NCBI RefSeq assembly: GCF_019578655.1 | Contig: NC_063258.1 | Coordinates: 21,952,802 to 22,016,801, forward strand | Origin: Ricinus communis | Taxonomy: Eukaryota; Streptophyta; Magnoliopsida; Malpighiales; Euphorbiaceae | Direction: 5' to 3' | DNA: 64,000 bases | Part shown: piece after piece, positions 42,492 to 53,589 of the stretch | Layout of the letters: the number at the start of each line of letters is the position of its first letter | How positions within the stretch are numbered: the first letter of the stretch is position 1 | The notes under the pieces: model-generated | What the model saw: only the letters and a program-made list of their open reading frames with translations | Database searches by the model: none | Told to the model about the DNA's origin: nothing | Made by a program: the position numbers and the translations under genes

Positions 42492-44631
42492 ATGGCTGAG
42501 GAACAAAATTCCATAGTACCCCAAAATGACAAATATAAACAGCCCATTGAGGATGGCTTTGCAGAATATAAAGTTTCTAAAAAGCGAGCAAAGACTACTT
42601 CAATTGTTTGGGAACATTTTGAGCTAATCGCAAAAGAAACAAATGGAGATGAAGCCAAAGCGAAATGTAAGCATTGTAAGTCTATTTTGGGTGCTGCTGC
42701 AAAAAATGGAACATCACATTTAAGGCGTCATTTAACTAAATGCACAAAACTTGGAAATGCAGATATTAAACAATTTCTTATAGCTAGTGAAGTTTTAAGT
42801 GATGGGAGTAATTCTATAAAGAATTATAAGTTTGATCATGATGGATTGCGCCATTGCATTAGCATGTTTGTTGTTGAAGGTTCTCATCCTTTTACTATTG
42901 TAGAAGAAAAGGGTTTTAGGCGCATGTTGTGTAAGGCGTGTCCTCAATTTAGAGTATATAGTAGGCATACTCTAAAAAGAGACATTCTTTCTTTGTATGT
43001 GAAAGAAAGGGATAAACTTAGAGAAATGATTTTCAATGCTCCTGGTAAAATTTGTTTGACAACTGATAATTGGAAGAGTCAACATACAAAACTTAAGTAT
43101 ATTTGCATTACTGCTCATTTTATTGATGATAAGTGGAAACTACAAAAGAGAATTTGGAGATTTAGAGCATTAGTTCCACCTTATGACGGCTTGTGCATAG
43201 CTGATGAGATTCACTTATTTTTATCTCAATGGAATTTGAAGCATAAAATATTCTCAATCACTGCTGATAATGCTTCTTACAATGATACTATGATTTCTAT
43301 CCTTAATGGTCGCCTCATAACAAAAGAGTTTCTCGTATGTAATGGAGAGTTTTTTCAAATCCGTTGTTGTGCTCATATTTTAAACTTAATCGTACAATCA
43401 GGTTTGGATAGTATCAGTGATATTATTAATAAGATCAGAGAAATTATGAAGTATATTGATAAATTACAGATACGTAGAAAAAAGTTTTTTGATGTTGCAA
43501 AGAAAAGTTTTCACTTAGATATTAGGAGAAGATTTAGGTTTGATTGTCCTACGAGATGGAATTCGACTTATACAATGCTTGATAATGCTCTTTACTACAA
43601 GAATGTGTTTGATTATTTTGGGAGTAGAAGTCATGTACTTAGATCTTATGAAATTTCAGAAATTGAATGGAAACATATTTCTATGATTCATAAATTTTTG
43701 AAGGTGTTTTATGAAGTGACAATTATGTTTTCGGCTCATAACACTCCTACTTCAAATTTAGTTTTTAGAGGAGTGTGGAAAATCCATTCAAAGTTATTAG
43801 AAGTTGCAAATGAGCCATCTCACCTTCTATGCAATACTGCTAAGGCTATGTAACCTAAATTTGACAAATATTGGGCTAATTACAATGGAATTTTGAGTTG
43901 TGTTGCACTTTTAGATCCTAGATGCAAAATAAATTTTTTAAAGTATTGTTATGGGAAAATATATGGGAAAGACAAAATGGATGAGATGGTAGAGAAAGTT
44001 GTGACTACCCTTCATAAGTTGTTTGACGAGTATAGACAAGAAACTAGTTCTAGTGTTGGAACTTCAAATGAGGAACCATCAAGTGGTGGCAATTTTCTCA
44101 GTGACATGGGGGATGAGCAATTTGAAGATTACAAAGAGTTTTTGGGTGAAACAACTACCACACATGGTAAGTCACAATTAGATCTTTATTTTGAGGAACC
44201 AACTCATAATTTGACTGAAGATTTGGATGTTTTGGAGTTTTGGAATAAAAGTTCAATGAGATATCCCGAACTCTCAAAAATGGCACGCGATGTTTTATCA
44301 ATTCCGGTTACAAGTGTTGCTTCAGAATCCGCCTTTAGCATTGGAAATAAGATCATTACCGCTTCTAGAAGTTCTCTTAATTCTAAGACAGTTCAAGCTT
44401 TAAATTGTCTCAAGGATTGGATTCGTGCGGAAGGTAATAAAAGTTGTTTATTTATAATTCAATCTATTTTCTGAATTTTATTTTTAAAATTAAGTTTTAT
44501 AATTGACTAATTTTTATTTTGTGAATTTTTGTCTAGGTGATTTTACACCCAAATTTGAATCTGACACCTCAAGTGAGGATGATATTAGTGATATTGATGG
44601 CGAAGAAGAAGCTGAAATTATGGATTTTTAG
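42492..44631 (+). pseudogene. hAT transposase (BED-finger, RICESLEEPER-like), one in-frame stop
   Basis: The reading frame runs from ATG 42492 to a donor at 44433/44434 (GCGGAAG then GTAATA). It resumes after TCTAG at 44537 and ends at a TAG (44629-44631), about 678 codons. The N-terminal BED zinc finger has CKHCKSIL and HLRRHLTKC (about residues 57-80). Then come the RNase H-like core (ICLTTDNWKS and ITADNASYND, with acidic residues of the hAT catalytic fold) and the CAHILNLIVQ stretch. The hAT dimerisation domain (EFWNKSSMRYPELSKMARDV and PVTSVASESAFS) is at the C-terminus, followed by an acidic tail. A TAA at 43851-43853 (codon 454) sits where a Gln is expected (CAA to TAA), and the frame continues unchanged after it. 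It would otherwise be complete, so the copy was probably disabled recently. Confidence 0.9.
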
Positions 44632-44929
44632 GTAAGTTTATTATTTACATATTGATTTAGCTTACTAGTTATTTTTATTTATATAAAATACTTATTAATT
44701 TAAATATTTTTTGTTTTGTAGGAAATGTGAATTTAAATGCCTTGAAGGAGTTTTCATCTATATTGTTGTTCTTTTATTTCAGTTTTTAGAGTTTTATTTA
44801 GATGGTTAAAAATATTAATTGATATTTGTATCTTTATTATCATGATGAACATGATTATTGGGTTTAAAATTTGAATATTTGTGTTGAAATTGGATTTAAA
44901 TTTTGAATATTTGTATTGAATTGTCGGTT

Positions 44930-45150
44930 GGTCAAGCCAAGCCCGACCCGAGCCCACCCAGGCCCGATTCGAGCCACCCAGATCCGACCTCTGTTCAATG
45001 CCTGGTCGGGCCGAGCCGGACTTTTCATAAAATTTCGGGCTCGGGCTCGGGCTCTAAGATATTAAAAATTTCTCAAGCCTGGACGGGCTCGGGCTTCTCT
45101 AAAATTAAGTCAGGCCCAGTCAAGCTCGGCCCGAGCCCGCCCAGGCCCGA
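44930..45150. repeat. Right subterminal GC-rich repeat array of hAT element
   Basis: Repeated GCCCGA/GCCCGAGCC and the reverse-strand form GGGCTCGGGCTCGGG inside the right end. It mirrors the left array. Confidence 0.7.
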
Positions 45151-45166
45151 CCCATGAACAAGTCTA

Positions 45167-45174
45167 ACCATGAT
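45167..45174. repeat. hAT target-site duplication, right
   Basis: ACCATGAT, identical to 41,024-41,031. Confidence 0.95.
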
Positions 45175-45942
45175 ACAATTCCAAAATGATCACATTCTAA
45201 TAACAATTCCAAACACATCACATGTGGTAATCTACTCACAATAACGCATCCACAATTACTATCTCAAACACATCACGTGGAATTTACTCGAAATTGCTAT
45301 CTCAAACACATCATGTGTGGTAATTTACTCACAATAACATATCCTATATGAAATTTACTCGCAATTGCTATCTCAACAATTCCCCGATCGAGAGCAAGTA
45401 TCTTCCAAACTGGGTTCAGATTTGCGCCCGCTTGAATGAAAGTCGACTATACTCTGACATCTAACGTTGGATGCTATGCATTGAATAAAGAGGAGAGAAA
45501 AGGAAATGCCCATCCACTCCACCTGCCGGCAATTATTTTTATCATTATTTGATCAAATTCCACATCATCTTGGGAACTGACTTCCCTCATCTCATATCAT
45601 CAGTCTCCAGTCACCCTCCCAAAATTTTTGAAATCATTATCCTCATTCTATAATTTCTTCAATAATTTCAATCACTTTAGTATCAACTGTGAGAGAGCTA
45701 AAAAGAACATCACAATAAGTTGCTTTCCTCATGTGCGGTTGTATGGCACATAGCAAACTTCAACAATGAGAAGGATTTTCAAATTACAAAGTCAAAATAA
45801 AACAAAAGGTAGCCCAAAAGGATGATATCAGAATGTTAACAGATGAAGCATAATCACCCATAATAAAGCAAATTGTAGAGTATGAAGGGAATGCTAAAAG
45901 AGAACAAAATATAAGATCGTCTAGCCTCATGGAAGGATTGCC
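45175..45942. other. Probable copia LTR remnant plus 3' flank of RPT2
   Basis: On the minus strand this DNA directly precedes the primer site of the copia remnant interrupted by the hAT element, so the part next to 45,175 should be its 5' LTR. It holds imperfect tandem units based on CAAACACATCA-TGTGG at about 45,206-45,374. The outer LTR limit was not found. The stretch nearest 45,943 should contain the RPT2 3' untranslated region. Confidence 0.45.
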
Positions 45943-48900
45943 TCACATATAGAGTCCTTCCGGCACCCCTTCTTTCTTCTTGAACATAACTTTCTCCTTC
46001 GCTTTCTTAAAATCTGCATGGGTTACCTGAAACATGAAATACTAAAGCGTGTTAAACGGGCAGCAAGCCAAATCATAAAGTAGCTATAACCTGAATATAA
46101 AGCTTCCAGTTCAACAACAAAACCTTTTAAAAAAGATATAAAAGGGAGAAGCAGAGAAGGGGCTAGACATGCTTTTGTTGAGCAAAATGCTTAGACATGC
46201 AAAAATATGTGTTGAGAAAAAACAAAAATAAATAACATGAAATACCAATAATTCAAATCCAGAATATCATATGAAAATGAAGTTATTTTTCAATCCACAA
46301 CCCACAACCCTGACCTTAAGAATAAGGCTTTCACACAACTGTAAAACCAGAAAACTCCCAACGAAAGCAAACACTATGTTAATGAGCATGATGCTCAAAT
46401 GATTCAGTCCCTATTATCCTACAAGTTATGCAAGGAATCACCTTCATGCGCCGCTCTCTTAGAGCAAGCAGGCCAGCCTCTGTACATATAGCTTTGATAT
46501 CAGCCCCAGAAAATTCATCCTTAGTCATTACGAATTCTTCTAAGTTAACATCATCTGCCAATGTCATTCTTGATGTATGTATCTACATTACAAGGTAGAA
46601 AGCAAGGGCACATTATTTGCAACCCAACATAAAAATATCCATAGGCAATAAAATACAATTCTTGCACTTAAACATGACCAAGTACCTGGAAAATGCGCCT
46701 CCTGGTTTTGATATCTGGAAGGGGAAATTCAATCTTTCTGTCTATTCGTCCGGGGCGCAACAAGGCCGGATCAAGACTTTCAATTCTGTTTGTTGCAAGG
46801 ATTACTTTTACATCTCCTCTTGAATCAAAACCATCTAGTTGATTCAGCAACTCTAACATAGTTCTTTGGATCTCACGTTCACCACCTGAATGTGCATCAT
46901 ACCTGAAAAATAACAAGAAACCGTCATATATTCTTATCATGATAATGACACATCTTGAAATCATGCATATTGATAAGCACACCTCTTTGTACCAACTGCA
47001 TCAATTTCATCGATGAAAACAATTGATGGTGAAAGATCATCAGCAACTCTAAAGAGTTCCCTGACTAATTTTGGGCCATCTCCCAAGTATTTCTGAATCA
47101 ATTCACTTCCTACTACACGCAAGAAAGTTGCTGATGTAGAGTTTGCCACTGCCTGAAGTTAAAAATAAGAAAAAGCTAGTGAGACCAATTCTACCGTATA
47201 TCCAGTGAGGAACAACCAGCATATTTAAACTTGTATCAGAAGATGTGTTGGGCACTTGTGCAACACATGGGAAATACAAGTATAATATATATAAAAAAAA
47301 ATCCTGGAATCCATAATAGTTTCTATAACTATAGTCACAGATAGGCTTCATTGCCATATCCTGAGGTAGCCTTCCAACAAGAATTGAGCTAGATGCGCTT
47401 GGAAAACTGTGAACTACCACTCCAACTGGCTTGGCTGGCCAGGATAAGGTATTATATTCGGGCAGGGCGTCTTACAAAAGAGATATTAACACTTTTAGTT
47501 CTTCTATACTTCAAGCTATGGAAGAAATAAATAGACCAATTCTAATTCCACATCCTGATTGTCATAGCACAAGTACAAAGCCCTTTTCTTAATAATGTAG
47601 CAGGATTACAACTGAGTTCTTCCAACTGGCAATTGACAAGAAAATGCTGCACTCCCCAGTTCCCAAGAGAAGAACCCCATAGCCTTCCATTTGGGACTTG
47701 TGAGTTCTGACTAGGAGTTCTAAATTCCAATCCCATAGGGACAGACAGAGTAGTATTCTCCCCTAGATAGACATCTAAGCCCCAAAATAGATATATTGCA
47801 AAGCCCATTGCCTACCAAGCTTCTGAACCAAACAAAACAAAATAATATTATTTTCTGCATAGACAAGATTCTGGAACAGTTGAACTGCTTAAATAGCAAT
47901 ATAAAGAGACAATAGACCCAGATCTTTAACACATAAATATAGATTCAATGAAGTATGAAGAATAATTAGCCAGTACTAAAGACTTCTTTCACCACAATCT
48001 ATCTTGACTCTTTTAAGTTATTGAACAGAAATTTTTTTGAAGAAAAGTCAATGTATAAATTCTACTGTCTTTTATTTCTAGAATACATACACTTTTTGCA
48101 ATACCTCAAATAATTATGAATACCCTTTTTCAAGCAAATATGGAAATCTTTTTTTTAACAGAGATGAAGTATAGATTCAATGAGAAAAAAGTAGAATCCT
48201 ATCTGTTCCTTCAGCCACAACATTTGGTTGATGGAGTCATTGCAGAAACTAGAATAAGAAAGGGCTTTTTTGGCTAGTTAATCAGCCACAACATTCGGCT
48301 AGTGACTAATCAATTTCAAAAACCAAAATTCAACAATTAAAAAAAGCATATTTAAACTGCTATCTGTCTTCATTTTCTCTTTTATATTTAATCTAGTCAT
48401 TTTGCGAAACTTTGCAACCTCGCAATATGAAAAACATATAGAAGAACTATAATATCCAAATTATGCTCATGCCCAATAGGAAATGAAAAAACAATGCAGA
48501 AGAAGTATACACCAGAAAGTTATTAGTCAAGCACAACAAAAATATGGGAGGAGAGGGAGGATAAAGAAAGCAAGAGAGAGATGCACCTTAGCAAGCAATG
48601 TTTTCCCTGTTCCAGGCTCCCCATAGAGTATCACTCCTTTAGGGGGTTTAATACCAATATCTTCATACAATTCAGGATGAGTAAGCGGAAGTTCCACTGC
48701 TTCTTTAATTTCCTGTATTTGGGCATCCAACCCACCAATGTCGGCATAAGATTCCAGAGGAGCTTTCTCAACCTTCATCACAGAAACCATAGGATCAACT
48801 TCATCCTGAAGAAGCCCAACAACAGAAAGGACCTGCTCAAGCATAACAACAAAACAGCAATCAAATTCTCATTAGAGAATACAAATCTACTATAAAAATT

Positions 48901-50169
48901 AGAAGATAAACATTCAGCTACTTTGCAGAACACACATTTTATACAGAAGCTTAGAATACAATATGCAACCTCATCATTATTTGAACTGAACATACATAAC
49001 ACCCTTATTGGTAGATGAATTCAATCACGAAAAAGGCAGCACAACACTGTATTCTCCATGTATTATGCACATAAAAAGGTTCAGATAAAATGGAATGAAA
49101 TAAAATTAAAATTGGGCATGATTAAACTTTCTTTGTGTTAAATAACACAATATGTGCTAAACATTTTGTGAGTGAAAACAAAAAGGTACACTACATGAAC
49201 TTATAAATAATTCTCTCTATGCCTCATGCATTATATCACAAGCTAATCCAGAAAAAAGAATACATAACACACACACACCATATTAACTTTATTTGTAGAA
49301 CATTGTTTAGTTCGGGTCTAAATGAACCATAATACTGACTCACAAAACATCTCACTTTAGAATCAGTTGAATTAATGTATAAAAGAATTCTTCAAATGTA
49401 AAGTAAGAGTTTTATTTTTACCAATACAATGCTCAATCTAAATTCTGGACAACATAAATCATATGCAACAACCAACCCAATCGAGAAGTTAACGCATGAA
49501 AAAAGAATTAGGAATTTAGAACTACAATTTTCATTCAAACCCTAATATAAGCTCAGTCACTTAAAACTTTAGATCTTTACCTGAATCATCTAAAAACCCT
49601 AGGAAAAAAACCCCAAAAAACCACCAAACTCTCAAAATTACATCTAAAGACAGAACTAATTAAGAATTATTTAAGAAACTAAAAAGAAAACGGACCTTAT
49701 TATGCATAAGAATAGCACATCCAGGTTCAAGTTGATCCTTATCAACAAAAGACAAAATCCCAACATAATACTCGGGTCCCACCGAAGAAGAAACGATGGC
49801 ATGATTCTCATCAATCAGCTCTTCCAAATTGCCAACACTCATAGGCGAGCCTCTCAAATCATCGACCTTAGATCTGTCCTCTTCATTCTTTTCCTCCTGT
49901 GGTTTAAGCCTTTCTTGATTGGCTACAAACTCCTCCTCCATTAACAGATAGTCTTTAATGCGCTCCAGTTTTAAGAGCCGAAGTTTGCATTTAGTTAGTG
50001 GTGTTACTGTTGGGAGCCGCGCGGCCGCCTCCGGACCTTTTTGTTTGCGCTGCTTTCGGCCTACGCGTGATGGTGGTGCTGCTGGTTCGTATTTTTTGTC
50101 CTTTTTGTTGTCGGAATCGTTCTTTCTGTCGCCTGGTGGCCGGTTCATTCCCGATGGACCTTGACCCAT
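45943..50169 (-). CDS. RPT2: 26S proteasome regulatory subunit 4 (RPT2), AAA-ATPase, six exons
   Basis: Spliced gene on the minus strand. The exons are 50169-49696, 48832-48587, 47152-46983, 46902-46686, 46582-46442 and 46026-45943. All junctions are GT...AG and together give 1332 nt, 443 aa, the size known for plant RPT2. The product is one of six ATPases in the proteasome base ring, which unfolds substrates and opens the 20S gate. Residues 2-8 read GQGPSGM, so Gly2 is a myristoylation site as known for RPT2. A Lys/Arg-rich region and a helical part ([17 protein letters not shown]) follow. Walker A is GEPGTGKT (exon 2) and Walker B IVFIDEID (exon 3). [20 protein letters not shown] (sensor 1 and arginine finger) is in exon 4. 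The C-terminus EGLYM is a hydrophobic-Tyr-X tail that docks into the 20S ring. Introns are 863, 1434, 80, 103 and 415 bp. No break is seen. Confidence 0.97.
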
Positions 50170-50260
50170 TGTGAACACACGCAGAGAGTGAGAGAATTAA
50201 GAGGAAGGATTTGATTTTTGAAATGTTCTCTTTATGTTGATGCTTTACTGTGTCTTTGGG
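50170..50260 (-). promoter_or_regulatory. 5' leader and proximal promoter region of RPT2
   Basis: Upstream of the ATG the minus strand has a purine-poor leader. A TGCCCA (TGGGCA on the + strand) lies near 50,257-50,262. TGGGC-type site II motifs are frequent in plant housekeeping promoters. No TATA box is obvious. The call is tentative. Confidence 0.3.
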
Positions 50261-52074
50261 CATTGGCTCGGTTCATTTTATCTGTGTTTATGGTCGAAAC
50301 CCCTTCCTCAAGCCACTCGACTTTACCTTTTCTTTGGTTAGCCCCCTCAAGTTTAATTTGGTCCATCTGACCCCTCTAACTAATCAATTTCGTTTATCCA
50401 AGTTCCTTTTCAGTAAAACCATAACGACTGGACTATTTTTTACATAATTATTTACAAAAACAAAATCTTTTGATAAAAAACAGCCATCATGAAATTAATT
50501 TAAAAATCAGTAATCAACATAGTCCATTGATGATTTTCTATGTATTATTATTTACATATTCTCTTGTATGTTCTAATCACTTAGGTTTAAAAAAAGTCGA
50601 GTTTTACATATGTTATATTTAATTATTTTATTAAAACTAAATTTAAAATTTAGTGGACTTTTTAAGTTTTTATCACTAATACAATAAATGAAGAGTGGCA
50701 TTAATTTGGGATTTAAAAACCCAAAACAACACAAGGAATTTAAAAAAAAATTATAAATATCTATATTTTTAATTTTTTATCAAATTTATGAATTTTATTT
50801 TATTTTTATTTTTACTATGTTAAAATATAAAAAATATAACATTTTTTAAGTTTATAGTTTTGATTATTTTTTTATTTTTTTTATTATTCTTAAATAAAAT
50901 AACCAAAAAGCCACCGGAAAGCAATTGAAAAACAACCAAAAACAATTAAAATATAATAAAAATAATTAAAAAAAATGAAAACCACACCATAATTTAAAAA
51001 AATTAAAAATTTAATATTTTTTAAAAGAAAAAGTTTACACAATGAAACAATATTCTGTTTATGGTATTTTTGAAAAGTTTTCAAGAAATTATAAGGCAAA
51101 AAAGAATTTCCAACAACATAACCCTCGTAAGGGGTTTAAGCAAAGGGACCTAAAGCTCTTTTGAATAATTAAGATGAATATATAGCCCCTAGCAACATCA
51201 GCCAAGAAAGATGAGAGAATAAGGGACCTTTCCTCCAGCAAATCAAAATTTCTATAAGCTAGAGAGCTATGCTCGATCAGGGACAACACAAAATATCTTC
51301 CTATTATCTGTCCCTGATTTATACCGATGCACACGTGATCCTGATGTAACCTATTAGGTGGCATGTTGATATGGAACCTCCATGAATAAGCTTAAGAATC
51401 CTTTTTAAATTGTAGACCCCTAATACATTAACATGAAAACCTCAAGTACCCATTCGGTTCAACCCCTAAGAAAGGTTAGAAAATAAATTACTTAGAAAGA
51501 TGATTAAGAATTAGAATTTAGAAAACTTGTTCCTAAAGCCCAATTTTGAAACACTCCATAAGAAGATGATCAATCTTTTAAGCATGCATTCCACACAAGA
51601 ACACAAAGACAAAAGCAAAATAGCTTTTAGATTTATTAACCAATTATCATTCAAAATCAACTTCCACTTACATCAAAATTCATACTAGCCTTTTATAGAC
51701 CTTAGAAAATCCTAAATCTTAACTAATAAGAATTTACATGTCATCTAGAATAAAGATAACCTTCTTAATAAAAGAGATAAGTAAAAAAAGTTCTAATTAG
51801 GTTAAAATACATGTGTGGCCGCCTAAAATAAGCTATAAAATTTTAATTTACATAAGTCATATAGATGGGTCTCATAACATAAGTCAAGTTAGACCCAAAG
51901 TCTTCATATACTCCAATTTAGCTTATTTGATATTTTTAAGCCTAATTAGATTCGTTCAAGCTCAAGAAACTGAAATAGTTTAATGAGCCTTGAACTTAGA
52001 TTCAATTCTTTAAACCTTTATGTGTCCTTAGCCCAAAATGTCTTGGATAAACTCATTGACTTGTAATTTGAATC
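50261..52074. other. AT-rich intergenic upstream of RPT2
   Basis: No gene recognised. The open frames here (for example near 51,089-51,364) have no family match I can name. 50,600-51,050 is very AT-rich. Confidence 0.4.
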
Positions 52075-52270
52075 GGACTAGGTCTCCTAGTTGAATTAGG
52101 ATTCCTAGTTGAATTAGGATTTCTAGTTGAATTAATTTTGTTGCTTGAACTCCTAATATCATCAGGACTTCTTGCTGGATTAGAATCCTAGTTGAGTAAG
52201 GACTCCTTGTTGGATTAGGATTCTTTGAGCTAGTAGAATTTGCATCATCAAGACTTCTTGTTAGAGTAAG
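52075..52270. repeat. Minisatellite-like tandem repeat
   Basis: An 18-bp unit of the form TAGTTGAATTAGGATTCC is repeated three to four times in tandem at about 52,088-52,140. Looser copies (GTTGGATTAGGATTC and GTTGAGTAAGGACTCC) continue to about 52,230. Confidence 0.75.
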
Positions 52271-52429
52271 ATTTGTTGTGCTTGTATGGTTCGTATCACA
52301 TGTTCTACTCTTGTCTCATCCCGAGCCACATTACATATTTAGTATCAATAATATTAAAAGTGATACACAACAATCATAATATTCTTATTCAAATTAACAT
52401 TAAATACTAAAATTAAATAACGCTAGTTA

Positions 52430-52535
52430 TTGTTAATAATAATAATAATAAATATAATGGAAAAATAATAATAATATTGATAATAATAATAAAAATTAAT
52501 AATAATAATAATACTAATAATAATCATAATAATGG
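52430..52535. repeat. (AAT)n microsatellite, imperfect
   Basis: Several runs of AAT/ATA trinucleotides interrupted by short spacers. Confidence 0.85.
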
Positions 52536-53589
52536 TTAATCAAATAAAGTTGCATTTAAATTTGGATATGACACATGCAATTGATTATATGACTTTAACT
52601 CACAATTCTACTGAATTTCCTCTAGCTGCTCCTACGCCTCTGGCAGAGCTAGTTGAACTGTCAGATTATTTATTCTCGAAAATAATTAAATTAATAAAAT
52701 ATTTCATAATTAATCCTAAGCCTAGACACTTAAAATTAGACTGCCTAAAAATCTCGACTGGTCCCTACTCAGAAATTCTACCAAAAATTTGACAGAATCT
52801 CCCCTAAAATACAGACGTTTGCCCCCGTATAACGGGTTCAGAATCGGCTAAAAACACTTCTAATATTCATCAAAGATTTAACAGGAGTCGGGTCACTTAT
52901 AGCTGCATTATTTTCCCGACTCGACAATACAATTCAGATCACAAGTATTAAATAACAGTCTGACATAAATATTTATTCTACAACCAACTCATGAATAATT
53001 TGCTGGTATCTAATTTAATTATTCATAACCACAGTTATCACCAAACAGGATAATAATTAATCACACTAATGAATTCATAATATTTATAATTAAACTATCA
53101 ATTAATTAAATTATTTATAATTAACAATTAATGGGGATAATATTTTTTGAAATTTTTATATAATTTATCAAGTCCAAATATATTTTTACTGAGCAAAAAT
53201 CAAAGTTTTGTGCATCTAGAAAACACCAAAATCCGAAAGCAAGTACAGACAGCGGTGTCGGAATTTGAATCCGGAGACGTCTACGCGAAGTTATGATGCA
53301 AGGAGCCTGAAAATGCAGATATCTCCGCTTGACACCCACCGGATCGAGGCCGGAAAGTTTCGGCTCCAATGAGGCTTGGAGGAGCTGAATGGCGATTGAT
53401 CAACGGTGATGAGGGGTTGTCCAAAGGTGTTTGAGGGTGAGGAACTCAAATCCGGAGTCGGATTTGTAAAAAAGACGGCGAGAGGAGGCTGGTTACACGG
53501 CAGCAGCATAAATGATAACTCCTTCTTCCAAGGTTTTCGATTTTTCGGTGAGTATTAGTGGGTAGAGGGTGGCACCGGTGAAAAGGAGC
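52536..53589. other. Intergenic, possible gypsy LTR remains
   Basis: No gene recognised. The GC content rises at 53,200-53,590, directly next to the broken end of the gypsy integrase. This may be LTR sequence of that element, because CTTCTTCCAAGGTTTTCGATT resembles text near 57,945. Ends were not found. Confidence 0.3.

Larger units (their letters stand above)
41032..45166 (+). mobile_element. hAT transposon carrying a captured gene fragment
   Basis: A 4135-bp element with terminal inverted repeats: left TAGACCTGTTCAAGGGCC, right (reverse complement) TAGACTTGTTCATGGGTC. It is flanked by the perfect 8-bp duplication ACCATGAT, the hallmark length of hAT insertions. GC-rich subterminal arrays of GCCCGG- and GGGCTCGGG-type motifs lie inside both ends (about 41,049-41,205 and 44,930-45,150). 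Inside are, in order, a degenerate tRNA-like sequence, an acyl-activating enzyme fragment (+) and a BED-type hAT transposase (+). It sits at the primer-site/LTR border of an older copia element. Confidence 0.95.

Noticed and set aside
47103..47420. 105-codon minus-strand frame in an RPT2 intron
   Set aside because: Lies in intron 2 and overlaps exon 3 in the wrong frame; no family.
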